Shown: in pieces, positions 31,036 through 40,388 of the stretch
Numbering within the stretch: the first letter of the stretch is position 1
Layout of the letters: every line of letters starts with the position of its first letter
Source of the DNA: Flavisolibacter ginsenosidimutans
GTDB lineage: Bacteria > Bacteroidota > Bacteroidia > Chitinophagales > Chitinophagaceae
Direction of reading: 5' to 3'
DNA length: 64,000 nucleotides
NCBI RefSeq assembly: GCF_007970805.1
Contig: NZ_CP042433.1
Coordinates: 4,154,001-4,218,000 of the forward strand
Notes under the pieces: generated by a model
The model's database searches: none
Told to the model about the DNA's origin: nothing
The model's input: only the letters and a program-made list of their open reading frames with translations
Made by a program: the position numbers and the translations under genes

Positions 31036-31386
31036 ATGAGCGATTTGATCAACGAATTCAACGACTACCGCGAGAAGATGAACGAGGTTATCCTAAGCAA
31101 GAACAACCTCGTCATGAAGCGCCTCTGGAACCTTGACACCAATACGTACGAAGACGGCGCACTTGATAAAAAAACAAAAGAAATGCTGGGCCTGGTGGCA
31201 AGCATGGTGCTGCGCTGCGACGATTGCATCAAGTACCACCTCGGCAAGTGCCGTGAACTAAACGTCACAACAGAGCAGTTGTACGAGATCTTCGCCGTAG
31301 CCAATATTGTCGGCGGCACCATCGTTATTCCGCACACACGCCGGGCAGCCGAGTATTGGGAGGCCCTGCTCAACGAGAAGAACTAA
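31036..31386 (+). CDS. Carboxymuconolactone decarboxylase / AhpD-like protein
   Basis: 116 residues from ATG 31036, just after a -7-like box. The AhpD-type redox motif CDDCIKYHLGKC (CxxC with the following His) is clear, preceded by KKTKEMLGLVASMVLRCDDC. The conserved late helix EIFAVANIVGGTIVIPHTRRA follows. The family includes peroxidase partners (AhpD) and gamma-carboxymuconolactone decarboxylase; the CxxC with His favours a thiol redox role. No aromatic-ring genes adjoin it. Confidence 0.85.
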   Translation: MSDLINEFNDYREKMNEVILSKNNLVMKRLWNLDTNTYEDGALDKKTKEMLGLVASMVLRCDDCIKYHLGKCRELNVTTEQLYEIFAVANIVGGTIVIPHTRRAAEYWEALLNEKN

Positions 31387-31672
31387 GGACGCACTTTCTG
31401 ATCAACCTTTCTTGCTGTCAGGCACAAATACATTTGGTTATTTTATATTTACTTCTGCATTAATAATTTACTACTATTGCTCCTGTTTGTCCGGTTGAAC
31501 GATTTTCCACTATCCTTTTTACAACCGCACTTTTGTTTGCTCCTTAACCACGCGTCACACAACCCTTACAGTTTGTAACAAGGTTCCTTAAGCCACTGGC
31601 TTGCCCAATCCTTTGAAGGCTACATCTACCGAAGGCATTTTGCCCTTGCTATGCTTGGTTAAATCTTGTAAA

Positions 31673-34321
31673 ATGAAAGCAAAGCTTACAACCCGCTCGT
31701 CTGCAGCGGTCTGTCGTCCCTTTGTCAAGGGAAAATTTATGTACGTAGCCGACCAAAAATTTTATGTAAAAGGCGTTACGTACGGCACCTTTGCCCCCGA
31801 TGAAAAAGGCCTTCAGTTTCCATCGAAAGAAGCAGTAGAAAAGGATTTCGCCCTGATGGCGAAACACGGCTTCAATTCGGTGCGTACCTACACGGTGCCG
31901 CCCAAATACTTGCTCGACCTGGCGCTGGATTACGACTTGAAAGTGATGGTGGGTTTGCCCTGGGAGCAGCACCTTACCTTTCTTGACTCTGTTAAACAGC
32001 AAAAAGACATTTTGAGCCGTGTGCGGGAAGGCGTTGAATCCTGCCGGCAACACCCGGCCATTCTTTGCTTTGCCGTAGGCAACGAGATACCCGCAACCAT
32101 CGTGCGCTGGTACGGAAAAGAGAAGATAGAAGGATGGATTAAAAAGCTGTACAAAGTTGTAAAGGCCGCCGATCCCGAAAGCCTTGTTACTTACGTCAAT
32201 TATCCCACAACCGAATACCTCGATCTGCGCTTTCTCGATTTCGACTGCTTCAACGTTTATTTGGAAACGCCCCAAAAATTAAGCGCCTACATTGCACGTC
32301 TGCACAACCTCTCGGGTGACCGCCCGCTGGTATTGGCTGAAATTGGATTGGACAGCATGCGCAACGGTTTGCAGAAACAAGCCGAAGTTTTAACGTGGCA
32401 GATAGAAACCATTTTTGGAAAAGGTTGCGCCGGCATGTTTGTATTTGCATGGACGGACCAATGGTGGCGCGGTGGTTTTGAAATTGAAGACTGGGATTTT
32501 GGTTTGGTTGACCGACAGCGACAGTGTAAACCTGCCCTGGAGGCCGTGCAAGCGGCCATGAGCCATTTACCCTGCCGCCTGGATAAATGGCCTTTTATTT
32601 CTGTGGCCGTTTGTTCGTATAACGGTAGCGCCACCATCCGCGATACGATGGAAGCTCTCAGGATGCTGGACTACCCGGCTTTTGAAGTGGTAGTAGTGAA
32701 CGACGGTTCAACGGACAATCTTGCTGACATCGTAAAGGAATACCCGGTTCGCTTAATCTCTACTGCTAACCGGGGATTGAGTAATGCACGCAACACCGCG
32801 GCGCAACACGCAAAAGGCGAAATCATTGCTTACATTGACGACGATGCCTATCCCGACCCGCACTGGCTGCATTACCTCGCTTATGCCTACGCCACTTCGA
32901 ACCATGCAGGCATTGGCGGGCCAAACATTGCTCCCGAAGAAGACGGCGCAATTGCGCATTGCGTAGCCAATGCCCCCGGTGGTCCGGTGCACGTTTTAAG
33001 TACTGATGAAATTGCCGAGCACATTCCCGGCTGCAACATGTCGTTCCGCCGCGAGGTGTATTTAAAAGTCGCCGGCTGCGATCACATTTACCGCGCAGCC
33101 GGCGATGATGTGGACCTTTGCTGGCGCATACAGGAAGCGGGTTATACCATCGGCTATCATCCCTCGGCACTCGTCTGGCATCACCGCAGAAACTCGTTTA
33201 AAGCATATTGGAAACAACAAAAAGGGTACGGCAAGGCTGAATCTTTACTGGAAGGAAAATGGCCGCAGAAATACAACGGCTTCGGGCACCTGTCCTGGGC
33301 CGGCCGCATTTACGGCAACGGCTGGACGATGGCCCTGAAAACGAAAAAGGCAAAGGTCTTTCACGGCACATGGGGAAGCGCTTTGTTTCAATCGGTTTAC
33401 CAGCCGGGCGACGGCTTAATGAATGCTTTGCCGCTGATGCCCGAATGGTATTTGATGGCGGCGCTTTTGGGCGGCATCAGTTTGCTGGGCATCTTATGGT
33501 CTGCTTTGCTTTGGGCCCTTGTTCCTTTTACTGCTTCGATTTTGATCATTGTGGCGCAGGCAATTTACAGCGCGGCCAAAAACACGGCGCTTCCAAGCAT
33601 GTACCGAAAGTCAACGTATTATTTGCTGATTGTTGCGCTGCACATTGTACAACCCGTGGCGCGGCTTTATGGACGCATTAAATTCGGCTTAACGCCTTGG
33701 CGCAGGCGGGGCGCGGGTTGGAACTGGAAGTATTTGTTTGTGTTTCGCAACAAAACTTTTCTTCACTGGTCGGAGAAATGGTATTCGGCCGAAGACTACC
33801 TGACGGCGCTTGAACAGGGATTGATAGACCAGCAAGTAATGGCGCAGCGCGGCGGCGACTTTGAACGCTGGGATCTTCAGGCAGGCAACAAGCTTTTTAC
33901 GCACGTTCGCTGCCTGCTTACCGTCGAAGAACACGGCGCGGGTAAGCAATACGTGAAAATTAAAAGCAGGGTTTCCTTTGCTTTCTTCTGTACGGCTGCC
34001 CTGCTGACGATGGCTGCCCTTTCTTCGCTTTCTTTTTTGTATCAACAATGGCTTGTCGGTACTGTGTTTGCGTTTCTTGCGGTGGCCGTCTTAATAAAAT
34101 GCACTTTTGAGAAATCGAACGTTTTGCACACGCTTCAGCTGGCGGTTGCAGGCCTGCCCCGGCAGGAAGTTGTGCCGATGAAAGTGGTACACAAAGACAA
34201 TGCAGGAAGCGTTGTCTTAACCCAGACCAGGGAAGCAAAACTGATTCAATTGGAACAGAATGAAGAAACCGCTTTTGAAGCAAGCGGGCCGAAAAGTTTG
34301 AGTTCTGTTCACGGTGTTTAA
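31673..34321 (+). CDS. Glycoside-hydrolase-like / family 2 glycosyltransferase fusion membrane protein
   Basis: 882 residues from ATG 31673. Residues ~10-300 form a clan GH-A type TIM barrel: VKGVTYGTF, GNEIP (acid/base Glu ~138) and VLAEIGLDS (nucleophile Glu ~222) are both intact. Residues ~306-540 are a GT2 domain (SVAVCSYNGSATIRDTM, VVNDGSTDN, the metal-binding IDDDAYPD ~387-393, and a GDDVDLCWRIQ block). Membrane segments follow at ~590-680 and ~765-810. One chain could thus build and trim or transglycosylate a glycan at the inner membrane. It heads a cassette with two GT-B-like proteins and an ABC exporter. The gap 31387-31672 shows no gene. Confidence 0.82.
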   Translation: MKAKLTTRSSAAVCRPFVKGKFMYVADQKFYVKGVTYGTFAPDEKGLQFPSKEAVEKDFALMAKHGFNSVRTYTVPPKYLLDLALDYDLKVMVGLPWEQHLTFLDSVKQQKDILSRVREGVESCRQHPAILCFAVGNEIPATIVRWYGKEKIEGWIKKLYKVVKAADPESLVTYVNYPTTEYLDLRFLDFDCFNVYLETPQKLSAYIARLHNLSGDRPLVLAEIGLDSMRNGLQKQAEVLTWQIETIFGKGCAGMFVFAWTDQWWRGGFEIEDWDFGLVDRQRQCKPALEAVQAAMSHLPCRLDKWPFISVAVCSYNGSATIRDTMEALRMLDYPAFEVVVVNDGSTDNLADIVKEYPVRLISTANRGLSNARNTAAQHAKGEIIAYIDDDAYPDPHWLHYLAYAYATSNHAGIGGPNIAPEEDGAIAHCVANAPGGPVHVLSTDEIAEHIPGCNMSFRREVYLKVAGCDHIYRAAGDDVDLCWRIQEAGYTIGYHPSALVWHHRRNSFKAYWKQQKGYGKAESLLEGKWPQKYNGFGHLSWAGRIYGNGWTMALKTKKAKVFHGTWGSALFQSVYQPGDGLMNALPLMPEWYLMAALLGGISLLGILWSALLWALVPFTASILIIVAQAIYSAAKNTALPSMYRKSTYYLLIVALHIVQPVARLYGRIKFGLTPWRRRGAGWNWKYLFVFRNKTFLHWSEKWYSAEDYLTALEQGLIDQQVMAQRGGDFERWDLQAGNKLFTHVRCLLTVEEHGAGKQYVKIKSRVSFAFFCTAALLTMAALSSLSFLYQQWLVGTVFAFLAVAVLIKCTFEKSNVLHTLQLAVAGLPRQEVVPMKVVHKDNAGSVVLTQTREAKLIQLEQNEETAFEASGPKSLSSVHGV

Positions 34322-34355
34322 TTACTTCACTCGCTGCGGCACTGTTTAACCACGC

Positions 34356-35600
34356 ATGAACAAACTTCGAATCGTTGTAACCGGATTTATTGGCCTCTAT
34401 CCCACAGGCGGCGTAACCTGGGATTACATTCAATACCCGCTTGGCTTAAAACTTCTGGGACACGACGTTTACTACATTGAAGACACGCTGCAGTTTCCTA
34501 AATACCAAAAAGAAGGCAGGCAATGGAACGATGCAACCGACAGCATTGAGTATTTGGCCACGGTCATGAACGACTTTGGCCTTAATGACCGCTGGGCCTA
34601 CCGCGATGTGGCTACGGGGAACTGTTACGGATTATCCATCAACAAAGTATTGGAAATTTGCCGCACGGCCGATGTCTTTATAAACGTTTCTGCGTCGGCT
34701 TTTTTAAGAGAGGAATATTTGTCAATTCCCAAAAGAGTCCTCATTGATTCCGATCCCATGTTTACGCAGATCGAATACTTGCAGCAGAAAGAACTGAACG
34801 CCGGAAAAAGTCCGTATAAAATGGATTTTTTGGTAGAGAACCACAATTACCTTTTCACGTTCGGCGAAAATCTTGGGCAAGTGGATTGCCGCGTTCCTTC
34901 CTGTGGTTTTCATTGGCACGTTACCCGGCAACCCGTTTGCCTTGATCATTGGCAACCCGCACCGTTAGTCGAAAGCAAGTCTTTTACAACGGTGATGAAT
35001 TGGTCTGTAAGTCCCGACTTGGTTTTTGGCGGTACAACCTGGGGGCAAAAAAATTCGGAATTCGAAAGGATCTTGGGAATACCGTCCCGCTTTCCCGGAC
35101 TTTCTTTTGCGCTCATGGTTTCAAATATGCCGTTGGGCAAAAAAGACGAAGTGAGAAATGCAGGATGGCATATACTCGATCCGCTTTCCGCCATCACTAC
35201 AAGTGCAGACTACAAGGCCTTTCTTGCTTCGTCGGCGGCCGAGTTTTCCGTTGCCAAGCAAACCTATGTAAAAGGAAACACCGGTTGGTTTAGTTGTCGT
35301 TCGGCCTGTTATCTGGCGCTGGGAAAGCCTGTCGTTACGCAAGAAACCGGCTGGTCAAAATACCTCCCGTCGGGCGAAGGACTTTTTGCATTTTATAACT
35401 TTGATTCGGCAGCGGCAGCCGTTGCGCAGGTAAAAGAAAGGCCGGCGTTTCATGCGAAAAAAGCAAGAGCGCTGGCCAAAGAATTTTTTGACAGCAACAA
35501 AATTCTGAGCAAGCTGCTTGAAGAAATCAACCGTTCGCAAACACAAAAATCAACCGGTGATGCTTTTGGTCTTAAAGCATTCGATCCGCAATACACATGA
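34356..35600 (+). CDS. GT-B-like glycosyltransferase family protein, paralogue 1
   Basis: 414 residues, without signal peptide or membrane helices. GLYPTGGVTWDYIQYPLGLKLLGHDVYYIED at the start resembles an acceptor-binding GT-B opening. The C-terminal half has VLIDSDPMFTQI, LFTFGENLG, EFSVAKQTYVKGNTGWFSCRSACYLALGKPVVTQETG and LPSGEGLF, like the nucleotide-sugar side of GT4-type enzymes. It shares its whole layout with the gene at 37403. The stop overlaps the ABC transporter start in ATGA, so the two are translationally coupled. Donor and acceptor are unknown. Confidence 0.7.
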   Translation: MNKLRIVVTGFIGLYPTGGVTWDYIQYPLGLKLLGHDVYYIEDTLQFPKYQKEGRQWNDATDSIEYLATVMNDFGLNDRWAYRDVATGNCYGLSINKVLEICRTADVFINVSASAFLREEYLSIPKRVLIDSDPMFTQIEYLQQKELNAGKSPYKMDFLVENHNYLFTFGENLGQVDCRVPSCGFHWHVTRQPVCLDHWQPAPLVESKSFTTVMNWSVSPDLVFGGTTWGQKNSEFERILGIPSRFPGLSFALMVSNMPLGKKDEVRNAGWHILDPLSAITTSADYKAFLASSAAEFSVAKQTYVKGNTGWFSCRSACYLALGKPVVTQETGWSKYLPSGEGLFAFYNFDSAAAAVAQVKERPAFHAKKARALAKEFFDSNKILSKLLEEINRSQTQKSTGDAFGLKAFDPQYT

Positions 35601-37375
35601 ACCGCTCAACGTTTTTCACCTTCAGGCGCATCTGGTTGCAAGCCCGTCCATTTTGGGGGCAAATCGTCCTGCTTTTCTTTCTTAGCCTTTTGGCTACACC
35701 CATCGCCTTGCTAAAGCCATACGCCGTAAAACTGGTCATTGACAGCGCTTTCGGGCACGAGCCGCTTCCGGTTTTTATCCGCTTCTTTTTTGCCGAAGGG
35801 TACAAGTTTTCTTTTACGGCAATCATCTTCGCCGCCGCCGCGCTGGTTATCATTACGGCCCTTGCCGAAAACCTGCTCATGCTGGTAAACTGGGTGCTCA
35901 CCACGTACACCGGCGAAAAGTTGGTGCTTCATTTTCGCACCCGGCTTTTCAACCACCTTCAACGGCTTTCGCTTGCCTATCACGATACGGCCGGAACCTC
36001 TGATTCGTTGTACCGCCTTCAATGGGATACGACGGGAATCAGAACGCTTCTGCTGGGTAATGTTGCGCCTTTGTTTTCCTCTTTCTTAACCTTGTTTGCC
36101 ATGGTCGGCGTTATCTTTTTCATCAACGTTCCCCTGGCAATCATCGCAGTTTCTGTCATTCCTCCGCTCTTTCTTTTAATTCGCTATTCGTCTTCCAAAC
36201 TCAAAAAAAATTGGGAGCAGGTAAAGGACAAGGAAAGCCGGGCTTTGTCGGTATTGCAGGAAGTACTCACATCACTTCGTGTGGTGAAAGCCTTTGGGCA
36301 GGAAGACGGGGAAGAAGAACGCTTTGTTCGTCAGTCCGACACGGCGGTGAAAGAGCAAATAAAAGTGGCCTGGATGGCGGCTTCGTTTTATCTCATAGTG
36401 GGGCTCGTGTTTGCAATAGCCACAGCCTTGTTCATTTACCTGGGCGCACGATACGTGCAGCAAGGAAAAATGACCCTGGGCGAGCTTACACTCATGCTGG
36501 CCTACCTCACACAGTTTTTTGCGCCGCTGCAAAACATCAGCAAAATCATCACCGACATACAGGCGTCCATGGCCAGCATCGAACGTGTCTATGCACTGCT
36601 AGACAAAGAGAAGGAGGTGAAAGAAACATCTCACGCCGCACACCTGTTAACGGCGAAAGGCAGCTTCCGGTTTCAGCAAGTCAGCTTCGGCTATGCACCG
36701 CAAAAGCAAACGCTTAGCGGCTTGTCGTTTGAGATCAGGCCGGGCGACCGCGTGGGCATCATGGGTTCTACGGGTTCGGGCAAGTCAACGCTCATTGGTT
36801 TGCTCATGCGGTTTTACGACCCGGCTTTGGGGCAGATTGTTTTGGACGGAAAAGACATCCGGGATTACAAACTGGTTGATTACCGCAAGCAGTTCAGCCT
36901 TGTGTTGCAGGAGCCGGTTTTGTTTTCGACTTCTATTTACGAAAACATCAAATACGGCAAGCCGGAGGCCACTGAAACCGAAATTGTGGAAGCGGCAAAA
37001 GCAGCCAACGCCCACGAATTTATTTTGCGTTGCAAAGAAGGCTATCATACGCTTGTGGGCGAAAGAGGAATGCAGTTGTCGGGCGGCGAACGCCAGCGCA
37101 TTTCCATTGCACGTGCATTTATAAAAAATGCGCCGGTTCTTATTTTGGACGAACCAACGAGTTCTCTTGATGTAAAAACAGAAGCGCAGATTATGGAGGC
37201 GATGGAAAGGCTTATGAAAGGCCGCACAACGTTTATGATCACGCATCGTCTTGATACGCTCAAGTCCTGCAACGTTGTTCTGCATTTGGAAAAGGGGCAA
37301 TTGGTAGAAGCCGTGCGTGACGGCGGAAGCGATTTTGTAGAAGAGAAGAAAAAAGAGTTCGCCTTCTCCGCGTAA
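35597..37375 (+). CDS. ABC exporter, fused membrane and ATPase domains (MsbA type)
   Basis: 592 residues, a half-transporter acting as homodimer. Six membrane helices span ~15-320. The nucleotide-binding domain has Walker A GSTGSGKST (~390), a Q-loop (VLQEPVLF), the signature LSGGERQRISIARAF (~493), Walker B LILDEPTSSLD (~515) and the ITHRLDT switch His. Lipid A flippase, cyclic glucan exporter and peptide exporter subfamilies share this fold. Its position between two glycosyltransferase-like genes favours export of a glycolipid or oligosaccharide. It overlaps the upstream gene by four bases. Confidence 0.9.
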   Translation: MNRSTFFTFRRIWLQARPFWGQIVLLFFLSLLATPIALLKPYAVKLVIDSAFGHEPLPVFIRFFFAEGYKFSFTAIIFAAAALVIITALAENLLMLVNWVLTTYTGEKLVLHFRTRLFNHLQRLSLAYHDTAGTSDSLYRLQWDTTGIRTLLLGNVAPLFSSFLTLFAMVGVIFFINVPLAIIAVSVIPPLFLLIRYSSSKLKKNWEQVKDKESRALSVLQEVLTSLRVVKAFGQEDGEEERFVRQSDTAVKEQIKVAWMAASFYLIVGLVFAIATALFIYLGARYVQQGKMTLGELTLMLAYLTQFFAPLQNISKIITDIQASMASIERVYALLDKEKEVKETSHAAHLLTAKGSFRFQQVSFGYAPQKQTLSGLSFEIRPGDRVGIMGSTGSGKSTLIGLLMRFYDPALGQIVLDGKDIRDYKLVDYRKQFSLVLQEPVLFSTSIYENIKYGKPEATETEIVEAAKAANAHEFILRCKEGYHTLVGERGMQLSGGERQRISIARAFIKNAPVLILDEPTSSLDVKTEAQIMEAMERLMKGRTTFMITHRLDTLKSCNVVLHLEKGQLVEAVRDGGSDFVEEKKKEFAFSA

Positions 37376-37402
37376 ATCTTCACAGCAATTTTTAGAAAGG
37401 TC

Positions 37403-38542
37403 ATGCACATTTTGGTTTTGGGATACATTGTTCGCGGGCCGTTGGGCGGCATGGCCTGGCATCACTTACAATATGTGCTTGGTTTAAAACAAGCCGGGCA
37501 CGAGGTTTTGTTTTTGGAAGACAGCGACGACTATCCTTCGTGCTACAATCCCGAACGTTTTGAAACGACGACCGACCCGGCTTACGGTTTACGTTTTATT
37601 GAAACCTTCTTTGCAAAATTTGATTTGCAGCATCACTGGGCTTATTTTGATGCACACGGCAACCGGTGGTTCGGCCAGAACCGCAACCGCGTTTTTTCCT
37701 TCTGCCAAAAGGCCGATGCCTTGCTGAACCTTTCGGGAGTAAATCCTTTGCGTGATTGGCACCAAAATATTCCGTGCCGGATGCTGATTGACACCGATCC
37801 TGCTTTTACCCAAATAAAACATCTGACCAGCGAGACGCAAATGCGTCTTGCCAAAGCACACACGCATTTTTTTTCATTTGGCGAGAATATTGGGAAAGAC
37901 GGCTGCACTGTTCCAGATGATGGTTTTGATTGGTTGCCCACAAGACAGCCGGTGGAAATGAACGCATGGCCTGCAAGCCCAGCAACCTCCAACGCCAAAT
38001 GGACAACTGTCATGCAATGGGATAGCTACACCGTGCGGGAATTTGAGGGGAAAAAATTTGGCATGAAGTCATCTTCGTTCGATGCTTATTGGCACATGCC
38101 AAAACGCATTACCGATAAAATTGAACTGGCATTGGGTAGCAGTTCAGCACCCAGGGAAAAACTTGCAGCCCAAGGTTGGCACATTACCGATCCATTGCCC
38201 TTATCACTGACGCCGCAAGCGTACCAAAGCTATATCGCCGGTTCGAAAGGAGAGTGGAGCGTAGCCAAAGAAGGATACGTGAGCAGCAACTGCGGCTGGT
38301 TCAGCGAACGCACCTTAAACTACATGGCTTCGGGAAAGCCGGTTGTGGTGCAGGATACGGGATTTTCGAATTTTTTACCAACGGGCAATGGCTTGTTGCC
38401 GTTTACCGGCTTTGAAGAATCAGTCAGTGCAATGGAAAATGCAACCGCCGATTACAAGAAACATTCAGTGGCAGCCCGGGAAATTGTTGCCGGCTATTTT
38501 GAAGCCGGCTCGGTCCTGCGGGACTTGTTGGCCCGCATCTAA
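37403..38542 (+). CDS. GT-B-like glycosyltransferase family protein, paralogue 2
   Basis: 379 residues. It is clearly homologous to the gene at 34356: RGPLGGMAWHHLQYVLGLKQAGHEVLFLED, MLIDTDPAFTQIKHL, FSFGENIGKDGCTVPDDGFDWLPTRQPV, EWSVAKEGYVSSNCGWFSERTLNYMASGKPVVVQDTG and LPTGNGLLPF all align, though divergence is considerable. The pair probably adds two sugars or acts on successive acceptors of one product. It is 27 bases downstream of the ABC transporter and ends the cassette; the next gene has its own promoter. Confidence 0.7.
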   Translation: MHILVLGYIVRGPLGGMAWHHLQYVLGLKQAGHEVLFLEDSDDYPSCYNPERFETTTDPAYGLRFIETFFAKFDLQHHWAYFDAHGNRWFGQNRNRVFSFCQKADALLNLSGVNPLRDWHQNIPCRMLIDTDPAFTQIKHLTSETQMRLAKAHTHFFSFGENIGKDGCTVPDDGFDWLPTRQPVEMNAWPASPATSNAKWTTVMQWDSYTVREFEGKKFGMKSSSFDAYWHMPKRITDKIELALGSSSAPREKLAAQGWHITDPLPLSLTPQAYQSYIAGSKGEWSVAKEGYVSSNCGWFSERTLNYMASGKPVVVQDTGFSNFLPTGNGLLPFTGFEESVSAMENATADYKKHSVAAREIVAGYFEAGSVLRDLLARI

Positions 38543-38623
38543 CGCAAGTCATATTCTTGCCATAAAATGGCCACAAGCCTTGCTAAATCTGGCTTATTCG
38601 TCATTCTTTCCGCCCTCCTGTGT

Positions 38624-38631
38624 TATATTTG
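38624..38631 (+). promoter_or_regulatory. -7 box of the 2-oxoacid:ferredoxin oxidoreductase beta gene
   Basis: TATATTTG, 16 bases before ATG 38648; marks an independent transcription unit after the glycan cassette. Confidence 0.5.
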
Positions 38632-38647
38632 AAGCCATCTTTTTACA

Positions 38648-39679
38648 ATGGAAACCGCAACACTCAATAAAGCTCCGCTTACTGCCAAAGATTTTGCAAC
38701 CGACCAGGAAGTGCGCTGGTGTCCCGGCTGCGGCGATTATTCTATTCTTGCCCAGGTGCAAAAAGTAATGCCTACGCTAGGCATTCCTAAAGAAAACATC
38801 GCCATCATTTCAGGCATTGGTTGTTCCTCTCGTTTTCCGTATTACATGAACGTGTACGGCATGCATTCCATTCACGGCCGCGCAACGGCCATTGCCAGCG
38901 GGTTAAAGGCGGCCCGTCCCGATTTAAGCGTGTGGATTGTAACCGGCGATGGCGATAGTCTGAGCATCGGCGGCAATCACACCATTCATTTGTTGCGCCG
39001 CAATTTTGATGTAAACGTTCTTCTTTTCAACAACCAGATTTACGGTTTAACCAAAGGACAATACTCACCTACATCGGAAGAAAACAAGGTGACAAAATCA
39101 ACGCCTTTCGGTTCCATTGACCATCCCTTTAACCCGATGGCATTGGCATTGGGGGCCGACGCAACTTTTATTGCCCGCAGCATGGACCGAGACCCGAAAC
39201 ATTTGCAGGCCATGCTGACAAGATCTTACGAACACAAAGGCGCATCGTTTCTTGAAATATACCAGAACTGCAACATCTTTAACGACGGCGCTTTCGAAAC
39301 CTTTACCGAAAAGACATCGAAGGCTGATAATGCTATTTTCCTGGAGGACGGCAAGCCGTTAATCTTTGGTTCTAACAGCGACAAAGGCATCAAACTCGAT
39401 GGCTTTAAGCCCGTTGTGGTTGACCTTAATAACGGCGCTTCAGCAGATGATTTGTGGGTGCACGATGAAACGGATTTGTACAAAGCGCAAATCCTTACCC
39501 GCATGTTTGACGACCCCAAAATCGAAGGTCATTTGCCGCGACCCTTTGGCGTGTTCTACCAGGTTTCTCGTCCTGCGTACGAAGAAGTGCTAAAGAAGCA
39601 AATTGATTGGGCCAAAGAAAAAAAGCCAGCCGATCTGGACAAGCTCTTAAGAGGAAACGAGGTTTGGGATATTGTGTAA
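38648..39679 (+). CDS. korB: 2-oxoacid:ferredoxin oxidoreductase, beta subunit
   Basis: 343 residues. The beta subunit binds thiamine diphosphate and a 4Fe-4S cluster for oxidative decarboxylation of 2-oxoglutarate (or a related 2-oxoacid) with ferredoxin. WCPGCGDYSIL and GIGCSSRFPYYMN supply cluster cysteines; TGDGDSLSIGGNH (~100) and NNQIYGLTKGQ form the GDG-N cofactor motif. NCNIFND is also typical of KorB. The alpha/gamma subunit gene normally sits directly upstream but is absent from this window, so the partner must be encoded elsewhere. Confidence 0.9.
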   Translation: METATLNKAPLTAKDFATDQEVRWCPGCGDYSILAQVQKVMPTLGIPKENIAIISGIGCSSRFPYYMNVYGMHSIHGRATAIASGLKAARPDLSVWIVTGDGDSLSIGGNHTIHLLRRNFDVNVLLFNNQIYGLTKGQYSPTSEENKVTKSTPFGSIDHPFNPMALALGADATFIARSMDRDPKHLQAMLTRSYEHKGASFLEIYQNCNIFNDGAFETFTEKTSKADNAIFLEDGKPLIFGSNSDKGIKLDGFKPVVVDLNNGASADDLWVHDETDLYKAQILTRMFDDPKIEGHLPRPFGVFYQVSRPAYEEVLKKQIDWAKEKKPADLDKLLRGNEVWDIV

Positions 39680-39700
39680 CCAATGAAGCAATAAAATTTT

Positions 39701-39724
39701 AAAGCCGCAGCAATGCGGCTTTTT
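39701..39724. terminator. Terminator after korB
   Basis: AAAGCCGC/GCGGCTTT with a six-base loop and T run. Confidence 0.75.
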
Positions 39725-39755
39725 CGTTGGTTGATATTCTAAAACGGTGAAAGCC

Positions 39756-40088
39756 TTAAAGTGCCTTCCCTTGCATATCCGCCGACATTAACTTTCCTTC
39801 CAGCAAATTGGCCACTTGCACCACGGCCTCGTTATCCCGCTTGCGGGCATCTTTTGTTTTGGTGGGAAAAAGCGTGATGCCACTGTAAATGCTGTATTGC
39901 AGCGTCAGCAAATATTTCTGCAATTGAAAATCCCAACTGATGGCGTCAAAATCATCTTCTTTGTTCACAAAAGCGGCCTTCAGTTCATCGGCCAGAATCG
40001 AAGCAATCTGATAGAAGCGTTTCAAGCTGCCATCGCCGTCTATAACGGCTTCGGTACAACCGAGTGTCGTTCGAAGGGTTAGGCTCAT
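39756..40088 (-). CDS. Small cytoplasmic protein, unknown
   Basis: 110 residues from the ATG at 40088 (MSLTLRTTLGCTEAVIDGDGSLKRF). It is mostly helical, with AISWDFQLQKYLLTLQYSIYSG in the centre and a Lys/Arg-rich TKTKDARKRDNE. There is no signal peptide or membrane segment. No family is recognised. An in-frame ATG at 40145 would give a longer but less convincing N-terminus. It is likely in the same minus-strand unit as the lipoprotein and gamma-carbonic anhydrase genes upstream. Confidence 0.5.
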   Translation of the reverse strand: MSLTLRTTLGCTEAVIDGDGSLKRFYQIASILADELKAAFVNKEDDFDAISWDFQLQKYLLTLQYSIYSGITLFPTKTKDARKRDNEAVVQVANLLEGKLMSADMQGKAL

Positions 40089-40168
40089 ATAACTTGGTTT
40101 AGCGTTTGTTTTGGTAAGACAGTTGATGGAGTTTGTTTGCTGCACCGGTCAGGTTACGCTTTTGTAAA

Positions 40169-40354
40169 CTATCCGCCCCGCCATTTGGGTTCTTTCTTCT
40201 TCTTACCCGTATCGTCGAGGAGCTTTTCTGCGCCCACGTTGCGTCCATCGGTACCGCAGCCGTATTTGGGCGGGAAGACCTTGTTCCACACGCTGCACGA
40301 GGAAAGCAGCGTGAAGCTGAAGAAAAGGATGAAGAGGTTACGGAAATTTTTCAT
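40169..40354 (-). CDS. Small lipoprotein, unknown
   Basis: 61 residues from ATG 40354. MKNFRNLFILFFSFTLLSSC is a lipoprotein signal with the lipobox LSSC. The mature ~42 residues (SVWNKVFPPKYGCGTDGRNVGAEKLL) end in a Lys-rich, Pro/Trp-containing tail. One more Cys lies in YGCG. It is likely anchored in the outer membrane. Small lipoproteins with YGCGTDGRNVGAEKL-type cores are common in this phylum; function unknown. Confidence 0.6.
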   Translation of the reverse strand: MKNFRNLFILFFSFTLLSSCSVWNKVFPPKYGCGTDGRNVGAEKLLDDTGKKKKEPKWRGG

Positions 40355-40388
40355 GGTTATGCTTTCTCTTGAAACGATAAACATAGTT

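Noticed and set aside
30711-31061. 116-codon minus-strand open frame in the AT-rich spacer
   Set aside because: Cys/Phe/Leu-rich random-looking sequence, no family features, and it overlaps the start of the CMD gene.
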